A stretch of DNA of 27,972 bases from DMER64 sp964542305 (lineage in GTDB: Bacteria > Bacteroidota > Bacteroidia > Bacteroidales > UBA932). Numbering within the stretch: position 1 is the stretch's first letter; each line of letters opens with the position of its first letter. A program made the position numbers and the translations under genes. The stretch lies in contig CAZITX010000025.1 of the NCBI GenBank assembly GCA_964542305.1, positions 1-27,972 of the forward strand, given 5' to 3'. Shown here in pieces: positions 1 through 6,938 of this stretch. The notes under the pieces were generated by a model. It searched no databases, was not told the origin of the DNA, and was given only the letters and a program-made list of their open reading frames with translations.

Positions 1-79
1 AATGCAGCTTTTTTGAGGGAAATTACATCTTAATAGAAATAAGTTCCTTTAATTATTAATCATTTAATACGACACAATT

Positions 80-187
80 ATGGCTAACTTACTTGAATTT
101 CTGGAACAGGTATTTGTATTTTTTGCAGAAATGATCGCTGATTTTATTGCATGGATACAGTCATTGATTAATCCTGTTGTATTATAA
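80..187 (+). CDS. Small hydrophobic peptide, 35 aa
   Basis: ATG to TAA reading frame of 35 codons. The peptide begins MANLLEFLEQVFVFF and ends IQSLINPVVL. It is almost entirely hydrophobic or aromatic with a few acidic residues (E6, E9, E17, D20) spaced as on one face of an amphipathic helix. No basic residues are present, so it is not a classical signal peptide. A second tiny ORF starts 12 bp after its stop and a strong terminator follows, so the two look like one short plus-strand transcript. I recognise no family. It could be a membrane-associated small protein, a type I toxin-like peptide, or chance. The clean start, stop and terminator context favours a real gene. Confidence 0.45.
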   Translation: MANLLEFLEQVFVFFAEMIADFIAWIQSLINPVVL

Positions 188-199
188 CATTTTTTGATC

Positions 200-301
200 A
201 TGGACTTTGAGAGTTTTTACACTTGGCTTACATTGATCATTTCAATTTTAACGGCCATTATGGGAGTTATACAAATCTTTTTCCCGCCAACTGAAGCGTA
301 A
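200..301 (+). CDS. Small single-pass membrane peptide, 33 aa
   Basis: ATG to TAA frame of 33 codons, starting MDFESFYTWLTLIISILTAI. Residues 8-28 form one convincing transmembrane segment, with acidic residues only before it and a PPTEA tail after it. It lies 12 bp downstream of the 35-aa ORF, and its stop codon is 8 bp before a perfect palindromic terminator. The pair therefore looks like a two-cistron mRNA of roughly 300 nt. No family is recognised. Bacteroidales genomes do encode many very small membrane peptides of unknown function, but I see no motif tying this one to a named group. Confidence 0.5.
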   Translation: MDFESFYTWLTLIISILTAIMGVIQIFFPPTEA

Positions 302-309
302 GGATCTAT

Positions 310-349
310 AAAAAAGAGGGTGGCTAAAATTTTAGCCACCCTCTTTTTT
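310..349. terminator. Perfect 40-bp palindrome, bidirectional terminator
   Basis: Twenty bases (six A, then GAGGGTGGCTAAAA) are followed directly by their exact reverse complement. In RNA this gives a GC-rich stem flanked by an A tract and a six-U tract on either strand. It lies between the plus-strand small peptides and the minus-strand RRM gene that converge on it, so it can terminate both. Confidence 0.9.
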
Positions 350-368
350 GCAACTTTATTAGATCCGT

Positions 369-647
369 TTATTCTTCCGGAGCATGTGCAGGTGCCGGCT
401 GGGCCGGACGTTCATTAGCAACAGCCACATTAATGGTCCTGCCCATATGTTCAGAGCCGTTCAATGCGTCAATAGCTGCAAGAGCTTCTTGGTCATTAGC
501 CATCTCAACAAAACCGTAGCCGCGTGAACGACGGGTTTCTTTGTTTAAGATAATTCGGGCCGATAGTACTTCTCCAAAAGGAGCGAAGAGTTCGACTAAG
601 TCTTCTTTTTTTGCCTTAAAGCTAAGGCTGGATACAAAAACGTTCAT
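369..647 (-). CDS. Single-RRM RNA-binding protein
   Basis: A 92-residue protein made of one RNA recognition motif. RNP2 is VFVSSL at residues 3-8 and RNP1 is RGYGFVEM near residues 43-50, with an RRS basic stretch just before it. A short Pro/Ala-rich acidic tail (PAQPAPAHAPEE) follows. Such stand-alone RRM proteins are common in Bacteroidota, where they bind single-stranded RNA and act as global post-transcriptional regulators in place of Hfq-type chaperones. Cytoplasmic. It is transcribed alone from a TAnnTTTG promoter at the end of the purF-like gene and is stopped by the palindrome at 310-349. The family call is sure; the RNA targets are unknown. Confidence 0.93.
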   Translation of the reverse strand: MNVFVSSLSFKAKKEDLVELFAPFGEVLSARIILNKETRRSRGYGFVEMANDQEALAAIDALNGSEHMGRTINVAVANERPAQPAPAHAPEE

Positions 648-682
648 GTAGTTAGGGATGATTTGTTAGGTTAAATGTACCT

Positions 683-712
683 CAAATATAACATTTTTTT
701 TAATCTCTGCAA
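683..712 (-). promoter_or_regulatory. Putative Bacteroidota promoter for the RRM gene
   Basis: Read on the minus strand, 690-683 is TATATTTG, an exact match to the -7 box TAnnTTTG. A TTG lies 19 bp upstream at 712-710, a partial -33 box. The -7 box ends 35 bp before the ATG. The promoter overlaps the 3' end of the upstream purF-like gene. Confidence 0.5.
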
Positions 713-2316
713 CCCGAACCATCAAAACAGTAGGTACATAGGCTATCCTTAGGTAAACCAATGGAAGATACCAGGTTGTTTATATTGTTGAATTTCAGAG
801 AAGTAAAGCACATTTCTTTGCGAATATTGTCAACCATTTCGCTGTATTCCGGGGTTGTATGGTCAATAAAACGGCATAGATCCAGGTCTTTCGGCCCGTT
901 TTCTTGCAATTCCAGCATGCGATTATGTATATACCGGCGGGTGATCAGCTCCATATGGGTCCGGGTAGTAGTAAAGTTCAAATACGGACACTTATAAACA
1001 AGTGGCGGACAGGATATCCGCACGTGGATCTCTTTAGCTCCGTTCCGGAAAAACACATCGGCATTCTTTTTCATCTGGGTGCCACGTACTATGGAATCAT
1101 CACAACATACCAGCCGCGCCCCTTTCAAAACATCTGTATTCGGTAAAAGCTTCATGCGCGCTACCAACGCCCGGCGTTCCATGTCAGTAGGCATAAAACT
1201 GCGTGGCCATGTAGGTGTGTACTTGGCAACCGCCTGCCTGTAAGGCACACCCTTCCCTACCGCATAACCCATAGCCATCCCGGTCCCGCTGTCCGGAATA
1301 CTGCACACTGTATCCACTTCCACATCGTCCTCCCTACCCATCTTTACCCCGTTGCGAAACCTCACCTCCTCCACATTGATCCCTTCATATGCCGAAGTCG
1401 GGAACCCGTAATACACCCACAGGAACGCACAGATCTGCAGTTTTTCCCGGGGCGGCAGGAGCATTTTCCACCAAGAAATCTCAGAGATTCTGCGCAAAGG
1501 CAGATCACTTTCTATGCTATTTTCTTTTTCTGTTGCGCAGAATCTCTGAGATTCCCGCGCCAAAACCGCTTCCCCCGGGCCCAAAAATCCAGCCAACTGG
1601 AAGTCCAGATTGGGAAAGCTGCAGCTTTCGCTGGCAAAAGCGATGGCGGTGATTTCACCGCTATCACTGTTCGGAGTGCATTCAGTTTCAGCACACTCTG
1701 CCGGCTTTGCCGGCTCAGACTCGGCAAATGAATTTTCTGTGGGTATGGGGCTATGACCGTTTTTGCGGCGGATCCCAATGACGATGGGGGTTCTGCCGTA
1801 ACGGTCCCGGGCGGCGATGATGCCTTCCGGGGTAAGGATGAGCATGCTGCAACTGCCGCTGATCTTTTCCTGCACCAGGCGAATACCCTCGGCAAATGTT
1901 TGTCCCAGGGTGATCAGATGCCCTACCACCTCGGTGGGATTGATCTGGCCGGAGCTTAATTCGGAAAAGTTTATTCCTTTGTTTATCAATTCATTGCCAA
2001 GTTCTTCCAGGTTGTTGATCTTGCCTACGGTGACAATGGCAAAAGTACCCAGGTGGGAACGCAGCACTATAGGTTGCGGGTCGTTGTCGCTGATGATGCC
2101 TATTCCATTATTGCCTGTGAATTCTTTTAATTCATCCTCAAACTTGTTGCGGAAATAGCTGTTTTCAATGCGGTGAATGGTGCGGTGGATGATACCCTGT
2201 TCATTCATGGTGGCCAGGCCTGCCCTCTTGGTCCCCATATGTGAATGATAATCAGTGCCGTAAAATAGAGTGTTGGCGCAAGGCGCTTTAGATACGATTC
2301 CGAAAAAACCTCCCAT
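700..2316 (-). CDS. PurF-like protein (amidophosphoribosyltransferase homologue) without the catalytic Cys
   Basis: A 538-aa homologue of glutamine PRPP amidotransferase, which makes phosphoribosylamine in the first step of purine synthesis. The start MGGFFGIVSK has Gly where the class II glutaminase nucleophile Cys should follow Met1, so glutamine hydrolysis is unlikely. The PRPP-binding loop is intact (CCDDSIVRGTQ, about 404-414), and four cysteines match the Fe-S ligands of Bacillus PurF (Cys232, Cys443, Cys527, Cys530). Two inserts look lineage-specific: a Pro/Glu/Ser-rich linker (about 186-217) and residues 256-281, which are encoded by a REPIN read through in frame. It may be an ammonia-dependent or regulatory paralogue; a Cys-containing PurF elsewhere in the genome is expected. 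It is downstream of comEC by 23 bp. Confidence 0.85.
   Translation of the reverse strand: MGGFFGIVSKAPCANTLFYGTDYHSHMGTKRAGLATMNEQGIIHRTIHRIENSYFRNKFEDELKEFTGNNGIGIISDNDPQPIVLRSHLGTFAIVTVGKINNLEELGNELINKGINFSELSSGQINPTEVVGHLITLGQTFAEGIRLVQEKISGSCSMLILTPEGIIAARDRYGRTPIVIGIRRKNGHSPIPTENSFAESEPAKPAECAETECTPNSDSGEITAIAFASESCSFPNLDFQLAGFLGPGEAVLARESQRFCATEKENSIESDLPLRRISEISWWKMLLPPREKLQICAFLWVYYGFPTSAYEGINVEEVRFRNGVKMGREDDVEVDTVCSIPDSGTGMAMGYAVGKGVPYRQAVAKYTPTWPRSFMPTDMERRALVARMKLLPNTDVLKGARLVCCDDSIVRGTQMKKNADVFFRNGAKEIHVRISCPPLVYKCPYLNFTTTRTHMELITRRYIHNRMLELQENGPKDLDLCRFIDHTTPEYSEMVDNIRKEMCFTSLKFNNINNLVSSIGLPKDSLCTYCFDGSGCRD
1477..1553. repeat. REPIN inside the purF-like gene (family 1)
   Basis: The 21-bp REP (AATCTCAGAGATT then CTGCGCAA) at 1477-1497 is followed by its perfect reverse complement at 1533-1553, with a 35-bp centre. 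Both arms are read through by the purF-like frame without a stop, giving ESQRFCATEK from one arm and LPLRRISEIS from the other. It lies between the conserved stretches FLGPGEAVLA and LQICAFLWVYYGF. Confidence 0.9.
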
Positions 2317-2335
2317 GATGAGGTCAAAGGTAAGG

Positions 2336-2366
2336 AATCTCAGAGATTCCTGTCATTTTTGCGCAA
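2336..2366. repeat. Degenerate family-1 REP between comEC and the purF-like gene
   Basis: AATCTCAGAGATTC at 2336-2349, then a 10-bp insertion, then TGCGCAA at 2360-2366. The TGA stop codon of comEC (2342-2340 on the minus strand) lies inside the palindrome. No partner arm is seen nearby, so it is a solitary or decayed copy. Confidence 0.75.
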
Positions 2367-4520
2367 TAAAATATACACAATTAAAGTGCAAAACAGGATC
2401 AGAAATTGTCCGCCCGGGCCGGGCTGATAATGAATGGGAGTATAAGGAAGACCTGCAAAGAATGAAACCGTGTTTTCCAGCCATTCGGCCAGAAGGTGCA
2501 ATAGATCGTTCAAGTTTTGGATTACCGGAAGATTCATTCCGCAAATTGCTGATATCCACAGGAGTATCAGGTAGCATAAAAATACATAAAGTATTACAGT
2601 ACAGAACGGGACTACCGCCAGGTTGCAAAAAAGCCCATACAGGGGAATCATACCGAAAGAGGCCGAAGTGAGCCAAATTGTACCCAACTGGACGGCCAAA
2701 GAACAGCAAAATAATTCCCAGATGTATTTCAAGGGACGATTTCTGACACTCAGCAGATTACGCAGCAAGGGGAAAAACAGGATCAGCCCCAGAACGGCAC
2801 TGAAAGACATTTGAAACCCGATGTCATAGAGGTTCATAGGCTCAATGATCACAAGGATCAGAGCGGTAATAGACAGCACGTTCAGTCCAAAAGCCCTTCG
2901 GCCGGTCATTTTGCCGACTCCGTAAATGGTGAGCATCAGCGCTGCCCGTACAACGCTTGCCGAGAACCCGACCACGGCAGCATAAGTCCAGATCAGCAGT
3001 AGTGCGGGCATATGGATCCACGTACCCCGTGTCAGCGAATACGTCCTGCGCAAATACAGCTCCCTGGAACGGATGGTGGCGGGTGTTTCAGTGATAGCCG
3101 GGTTGACGGTTTGGTGGCTGCCTGCTATTTTTGCGCGTCGGGAACGTTTGAGCATATAGCGGCGGGATTCCGTAATCCGCAGGGGAAGTCCCAGCAGCAA
3201 AACCAGGCTGGCGTACAAAATGCCTACGTGCAATCCGCTGACTGCCAGAATATGGCCGGCGCCTGCCCGGCTAAAGAGATCGCGCATTTCCCGTGTCAGA
3301 CCGGTTTTGTCACCCAGACAGATCCCTGACAGAATGGCGCCGGCCTCCCCTTCCCAGCGTCTGGTGATGGGAACCTTGAGCCGCTTAAGCTTCTCCGCAA
3401 CCGTCAGTTTCCCATTCACACGCTGAAAATCGTAAATGTAGGCCCTTCGGAAGAATCCCCTCCTGGCCATGTATTTTGCGTAATTGAATGTTGTGGTATT
3501 TGTCTTTGCCGAGTCAGTGGCGTTGTCTTTCCCGGCGGTTGTTGCATGCGGATCGGTAGTGGATGCATGGAGATCAGTGGTGCCTGGATGGGTACCGGCC
3601 GGATTCGCATTGGAACCGTTGGTAATAGCATTGGGACCGGTGGTGGTTGTGTCGGAAGTTGTCGTTGTATTTGAAGTGAACGGAAAGCTTCTGCAGCGGG
3701 TGAACAATACATCCCCCGGCAGCCATTGATTTGAGGCTTCACGCACATTGCCGTTGCTTGGAACTTCGCTATCAGACACCGTAACTTCGCTATCAGACAC
3801 CGGAACTTCGCTATCAGACACCGTAACTTCGCTGCCAGTCACCGGAACCCCTTTGCGGTCAGTCACCGGAACCCCTTTGCGGTCAGTCACCGGAACCCCT
3901 TTGCGGCCGGATGAATCAACCAGCACATAGGCCTGTATGTTTTCATCACCGGGAATTTGCTCCCGGCCATCGGGGGAATACAAAACCAGCCGGCATTCCA
4001 TCCGCATGTATTCGCGCCCGGAACCGGTAGTTACGTGAACAGGGAAATCCCTGACCCGCAAACACAAAAACACCTGCTCCCCCGCAGGAACCACAGACCG
4101 GTCACCTGATAACTGCAAATCACCTGCCTGATGACTCATTTGCCTTACAAATCCGTGGCAAAAACCGGTACAGAAAAGTGCAAGCAGGCCAATCAGGTAG
4201 AGACGGATCCCGTAACGGTAACGCAGGTAGCTGACGGATAGGTAATTATTCGATTCTCTTGAAAAGAGCACTCTGCGGGGAGGCGCATTACGCCTGAGCA
4301 AAAACAACCCAACCAGAAACAACCCAATCAGGGACACCGCAATCAGGAACACCCCAATCAAAAACACCGCTGCCAAGGACTCAGTAACCAAGGCCTTAGT
4401 ATGCAACGGTGCCGTCACATTAAAAGCAACAGGATAATCCCCGGGGATCTGATCCGCGAAGCCCCAAAAATAAAAACCCGCCAAAGTGCCGCAAATAACA
4501 GCGGTAGCGGGCGGGAACAT
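2340..4520 (-). CDS. comEC: ComEC/Rec2-family DNA uptake channel
   Basis: About 726 aa from ATG 4520; an in-frame GTG at 4544 would add eight residues. It is a polytopic inner-membrane protein forming the channel for single-stranded DNA during transformation. N-terminal membrane segments are followed by a DUF4131-type soluble region, then the competence domain with AGHILAVSGLHVGILY and many transmembrane helices to the C terminus. The metallo-beta-lactamase domain of Bacillus ComEC is absent, as is usual for short Bacteroidota forms. Within the soluble region, residues about 203-253 are tandem repeats (VSDSEVP and VTDRKGVP units). They are followed by a Thr/Asn/Ala-rich stretch to about 345, which is very unusual for the family. 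The last codons and the stop come from a REP sequence. Confidence 0.9.
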   Translation of the reverse strand: MFPPATAVICGTLAGFYFWGFADQIPGDYPVAFNVTAPLHTKALVTESLAAVFLIGVFLIAVSLIGLFLVGLFLLRRNAPPRRVLFSRESNNYLSVSYLRYRYGIRLYLIGLLALFCTGFCHGFVRQMSHQAGDLQLSGDRSVVPAGEQVFLCLRVRDFPVHVTTGSGREYMRMECRLVLYSPDGREQIPGDENIQAYVLVDSSGRKGVPVTDRKGVPVTDRKGVPVTGSEVTVSDSEVPVSDSEVTVSDSEVPSNGNVREASNQWLPGDVLFTRCRSFPFTSNTTTTSDTTTTGPNAITNGSNANPAGTHPGTTDLHASTTDPHATTAGKDNATDSAKTNTTTFNYAKYMARRGFFRRAYIYDFQRVNGKLTVAEKLKRLKVPITRRWEGEAGAILSGICLGDKTGLTREMRDLFSRAGAGHILAVSGLHVGILYASLVLLLGLPLRITESRRYMLKRSRRAKIAGSHQTVNPAITETPATIRSRELYLRRTYSLTRGTWIHMPALLLIWTYAAVVGFSASVVRAALMLTIYGVGKMTGRRAFGLNVLSITALILVIIEPMNLYDIGFQMSFSAVLGLILFFPLLRNLLSVRNRPLKYIWELFCCSLAVQLGTIWLTSASFGMIPLYGLFCNLAVVPFCTVILYVFLCYLILLWISAICGMNLPVIQNLNDLLHLLAEWLENTVSFFAGLPYTPIHYQPGPGGQFLILFCTLIVYILLRKNDRNL
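3760..3910. repeat. In-frame tandem repeats in comEC
   Basis: Four 21-bp units (G-G/T-AACTTCGCTATCAGACACC and variants, 3760-3843) run into two 24-bp units (GGAACCCCTTTGCGGTCAGT plus CACC, 3844-3891) and a partial third. Both unit lengths are multiples of three, so the frame is kept and copy number can vary without breaking the gene. Confidence 0.95.
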
Positions 4521-4546
4521 TACTTCATTTTTCCTTCTCCTCACGC

Positions 4547-4577
4547 TTGCAAGTCACGTATAGATTCCGTAATTTTG
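4547..4577 (+). promoter_or_regulatory. Putative promoter for ackA
   Basis: TAATTTTG at 4570-4577 fits the Bacteroidota -7 consensus TAnnTTTG, with TTG at 4547-4549 about 20 bp upstream as a partial -33 box. It lies in the 142-bp gap between the divergent comEC and ackA starts, leaving an ~80-nt A-rich leader. Confidence 0.45.
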
Positions 4578-4662
4578 CAGATTCTTAAGAATCAGCATCA
4601 AAAAACCGGATAAATTTTACACTTAGCTCAAAAATACTAAAAAAACCTTACTAAAACCAATC

Positions 4663-5874
4663 ATGATCATTCTTGTTTTAAATTGCGGGAGTTCTTCCAT
4701 TAAGTACAAGGTACTCGATATGAAGACAGAGAAGGATTTCACCGTCCTGGCAAAAGGTGTTGTAGAACGCATCGGCCAGGAAATGGGCATCGTAACACAC
4801 AAAAAACTCATCGGTGAAAAAGAAAAGTACAAAGTGGAACTTCCCGTACCCCACCATACCGTCGGCATTGCAAGCATTCTGAACCTGCTGACAGACGAAA
4901 AATGGGGCGTTCTGGAATCCCTGACCCAGATCCAGGCCGTCGGTCACCGCGTAGCCCAGGGTGGAAAATATTACAAGGAAAGCGTCTTGATTGACGACGA
5001 AGTGAAACACAATATTATGAAACTTGCCGAGTTGGCCCCGCTGCACAATCCTGCCCACCTGCTGGGAATCGAGGCCGTGGACAAGTTGCTTCCCCATACC
5101 AAACAGGTAGCCGTTTTTGATACCGCATTCCACCAGACCATGCCGGATCATGCTTATATGTATGCCATCCCCACGTGTCTTTACGAAAAATATGACATCC
5201 GCCGTTACGGTTTTCACGGAACGAGCCACAAATTTGTTGCCCGCAAAGGGTGCGAACTTGCTGGACTGGATTTCAATAAAGCCAAAGTCATTACCTGCCA
5301 CCTGGGCAACGGTTCTTCCATTACTGCCGTCAAAGAAGGCAAGTCCATAGACACATCCATGGGATTCACCCCGCTGGAAGGACTGGTTATGGGCACACGT
5401 ACAGGCGACATCGACCCCTCCATTGTTACTTTCCTTCAGGAAAAAGAAGGTTGGACAGCCGCACAAACCAACGACTTTCTGAACAAAAAATGCGGTTTAC
5501 TCGGCCTGTACGGAAAAAGCTCAGACTGCCGGGACATTGAGAATGCGATTCTTGAGGGAGACAAAAGGGCGATCCTGGCACAACACGTATTTGCTTACCG
5601 GGTTTTGAAATACATTGGCGCATACACCGCAGCCATGAACGGAGCGGATCTGATCGTCTTTACAGGCGGGATCGGCGAAAACGACTACATGGTACGCGAA
5701 ATCGTAGGCACACGATTGAGCTTCCTGGGCGTAACGTTTGACTCGGCAAAAAACAAAAAAGTGCGCGGCGATGATGAACTCCTTTCCACCAACGGCACCC
5801 ACACGCAGGTTGCCGTGATCAGCACGGACGAAGAACTGGTGATCGCTACAGACACATTGAATTTAATGAATTAA
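4663..5874 (+). CDS. ackA: Acetate kinase
   Basis: A 403-aa ASKHA-fold kinase that interconverts acetyl phosphate + ADP with acetate + ATP in the cytoplasm. Signatures in order: NCGSSSIKYKVLDM near the N terminus (phosphate-binding loop 1), FDTAFHQTMP, RYGFHGTSHKFV, CHLGNGSSITAV, DTSMGFTPLEGLVMGTRTGD, and FTGGIGEND near the C terminus. Length is normal for AckA (about 400), and it is clearly distinct from the shorter butyrate kinase downstream. It is the first gene of a tight cluster: ptb starts 5 bp after its stop. Its usual partner, phosphotransacetylase, is not in the window, so it may use acetyl phosphate made by a distant Pta or by a promiscuous Ptb. Confidence 0.96.
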   Translation: MIILVLNCGSSSIKYKVLDMKTEKDFTVLAKGVVERIGQEMGIVTHKKLIGEKEKYKVELPVPHHTVGIASILNLLTDEKWGVLESLTQIQAVGHRVAQGGKYYKESVLIDDEVKHNIMKLAELAPLHNPAHLLGIEAVDKLLPHTKQVAVFDTAFHQTMPDHAYMYAIPTCLYEKYDIRRYGFHGTSHKFVARKGCELAGLDFNKAKVITCHLGNGSSITAVKEGKSIDTSMGFTPLEGLVMGTRTGDIDPSIVTFLQEKEGWTAAQTNDFLNKKCGLLGLYGKSSDCRDIENAILEGDKRAILAQHVFAYRVLKYIGAYTAAMNGADLIVFTGGIGENDYMVREIVGTRLSFLGVTFDSAKNKKVRGDDELLSTNGTHTQVAVISTDEELVIATDTLNLMN

Positions 5875-5879
5875 AAGAT

Positions 5880-6782
5880 ATGAAGACTTTCCAGGAAATT
5901 TTTGAACAACTGCGCTCGCAGAAGAAAAAACGTCTGATCGCCGCTTGGGGAGTGGACGACCACACCATCAATGCCGTTTACAAGGCTATCGAGCTGGGGA
6001 TCGTGGACGGAACGCTGGTGGGTAATAAGGCCCAGATAGAGGCTGTTTGTCATGAAGAAGGGATCGATCCGGGCGTATTTACCATTGTTCATGTGGAACA
6101 GGAACTGGCAGCCGTTGGACGCGCTGTGGAAATGGTCCGCAACGGGGAAGGCGACATCCTGATGAAAGGCCAGTGCAGTACGGACAAGTACATGCGCGCC
6201 ATACTGAACAAAGAAAAAGGCCTGTTGCCTCCCAAAGCCGTTTTGAGCCACGTGGCCGTACTGTCCCATCCGAACTACCCCAAATTCCTGATCATGAGTG
6301 ATATGGCTGTTATCCCGGCACCCGATCTGAACCAAAAAACAGCCATCGCCAAATACCTGGTCAACACCGCTCACGCGCTGGGTATACCCAAACCCAAGCT
6401 GGCTTTTGTAGCCGCTACCGAGCAAATGCTACCCGGAATGCCTGCTTGCGTTGACGCAGCCATCTTGTCCAAAATGGCCGACCGTAAACAGATCCCCGGG
6501 TGCATCGCCGACGGACCTTTGGCCCTGGACGTTTGCCTGAGCCCGGAAGCCGTAGCCATCAAAAAATTGGAAAGCCCCGTAGCCGGAGACGTGGACTGTA
6601 TGCTGTTCCCTAACATTGAAAGCGCCAACGTCATGTACAAAAGCGTCACCCAGCTGAGCCCCGAATCCAAACAAGCCGCCATAGTGGCCGGTGCCTCGGC
6701 CCCCTGCGTTTTATCCAGCCGTGCCGACTCCATAGACACCAAACTGAATTCCATCGCCCTGGCTGCTGCCACTGCGAAGTAA
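5880..6782 (+). CDS. ptb: Phosphate butyryltransferase
   Basis: A 300-aa member of the phosphate acetyl/butyryltransferase family, which converts butyryl-CoA + phosphate to butyryl phosphate + CoA. It begins MKTFQEIFEQLRSQKKKRLI. Recognisable family stretches are DILMKGQCSTDKYMRAILNK, VAVLSHPNYPKFLIMSDMAV and DGPLALDVCLSPEA; the last precedes the GDVDCMLFPNIES substrate region. The start is 5 bp after ackA, implying translational coupling, and buk follows 156 bp later, so assignment to butyryl rather than acetyl transfer rests partly on context. Together they form the last two steps of the butyrate-kinase route. Confidence 0.92.
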   Translation: MKTFQEIFEQLRSQKKKRLIAAWGVDDHTINAVYKAIELGIVDGTLVGNKAQIEAVCHEEGIDPGVFTIVHVEQELAAVGRAVEMVRNGEGDILMKGQCSTDKYMRAILNKEKGLLPPKAVLSHVAVLSHPNYPKFLIMSDMAVIPAPDLNQKTAIAKYLVNTAHALGIPKPKLAFVAATEQMLPGMPACVDAAILSKMADRKQIPGCIADGPLALDVCLSPEAVAIKKLESPVAGDVDCMLFPNIESANVMYKSVTQLSPESKQAAIVAGASAPCVLSSRADSIDTKLNSIALAAATAK

Positions 6783-6808
6783 ATGCGTCCCGGCTGGCAG
6801 CACCCTGA

Positions 6809-6913
6809 CTCCGGCTGGATAGCAGCAGCCCGGCTCCGGCTGGATAGCAGCAGTTCGGCTCCGGCTGGATAGCAGCAGCCCGGCTGAAAGCACCCCGGCT
6901 GAAAGTGGCGCGG
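6809..6913. repeat. 25-bp and 15-bp tandem repeats between ptb and buk
   Basis: Three 25-bp units (CTCCGGCTGGATAGCAGCAG plus CCCGG or TTCGG) at 6809-6833, 6834-6858 and 6859-6883 are followed by two 15-bp units beginning CTGAAAG (6884-6913). The last one leads into a copy of the dispersed CAGCTTGAAGAT motif (6914-6925). GC-rich, not coding, and transcribed as the buk leader if the three genes form an operon. Confidence 0.92.
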
Positions 6914-6938
6914 CAGCTTGAAGATAAAACCTTATATC

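Noticed and set aside
6918..6938. TTG as butyrate kinase start
   Set aside because: It lies in the dispersed CAGCTTGAAGAT repeat; the ATG at 6939 begins the conserved ILVINPGSTS block with normal spacing.
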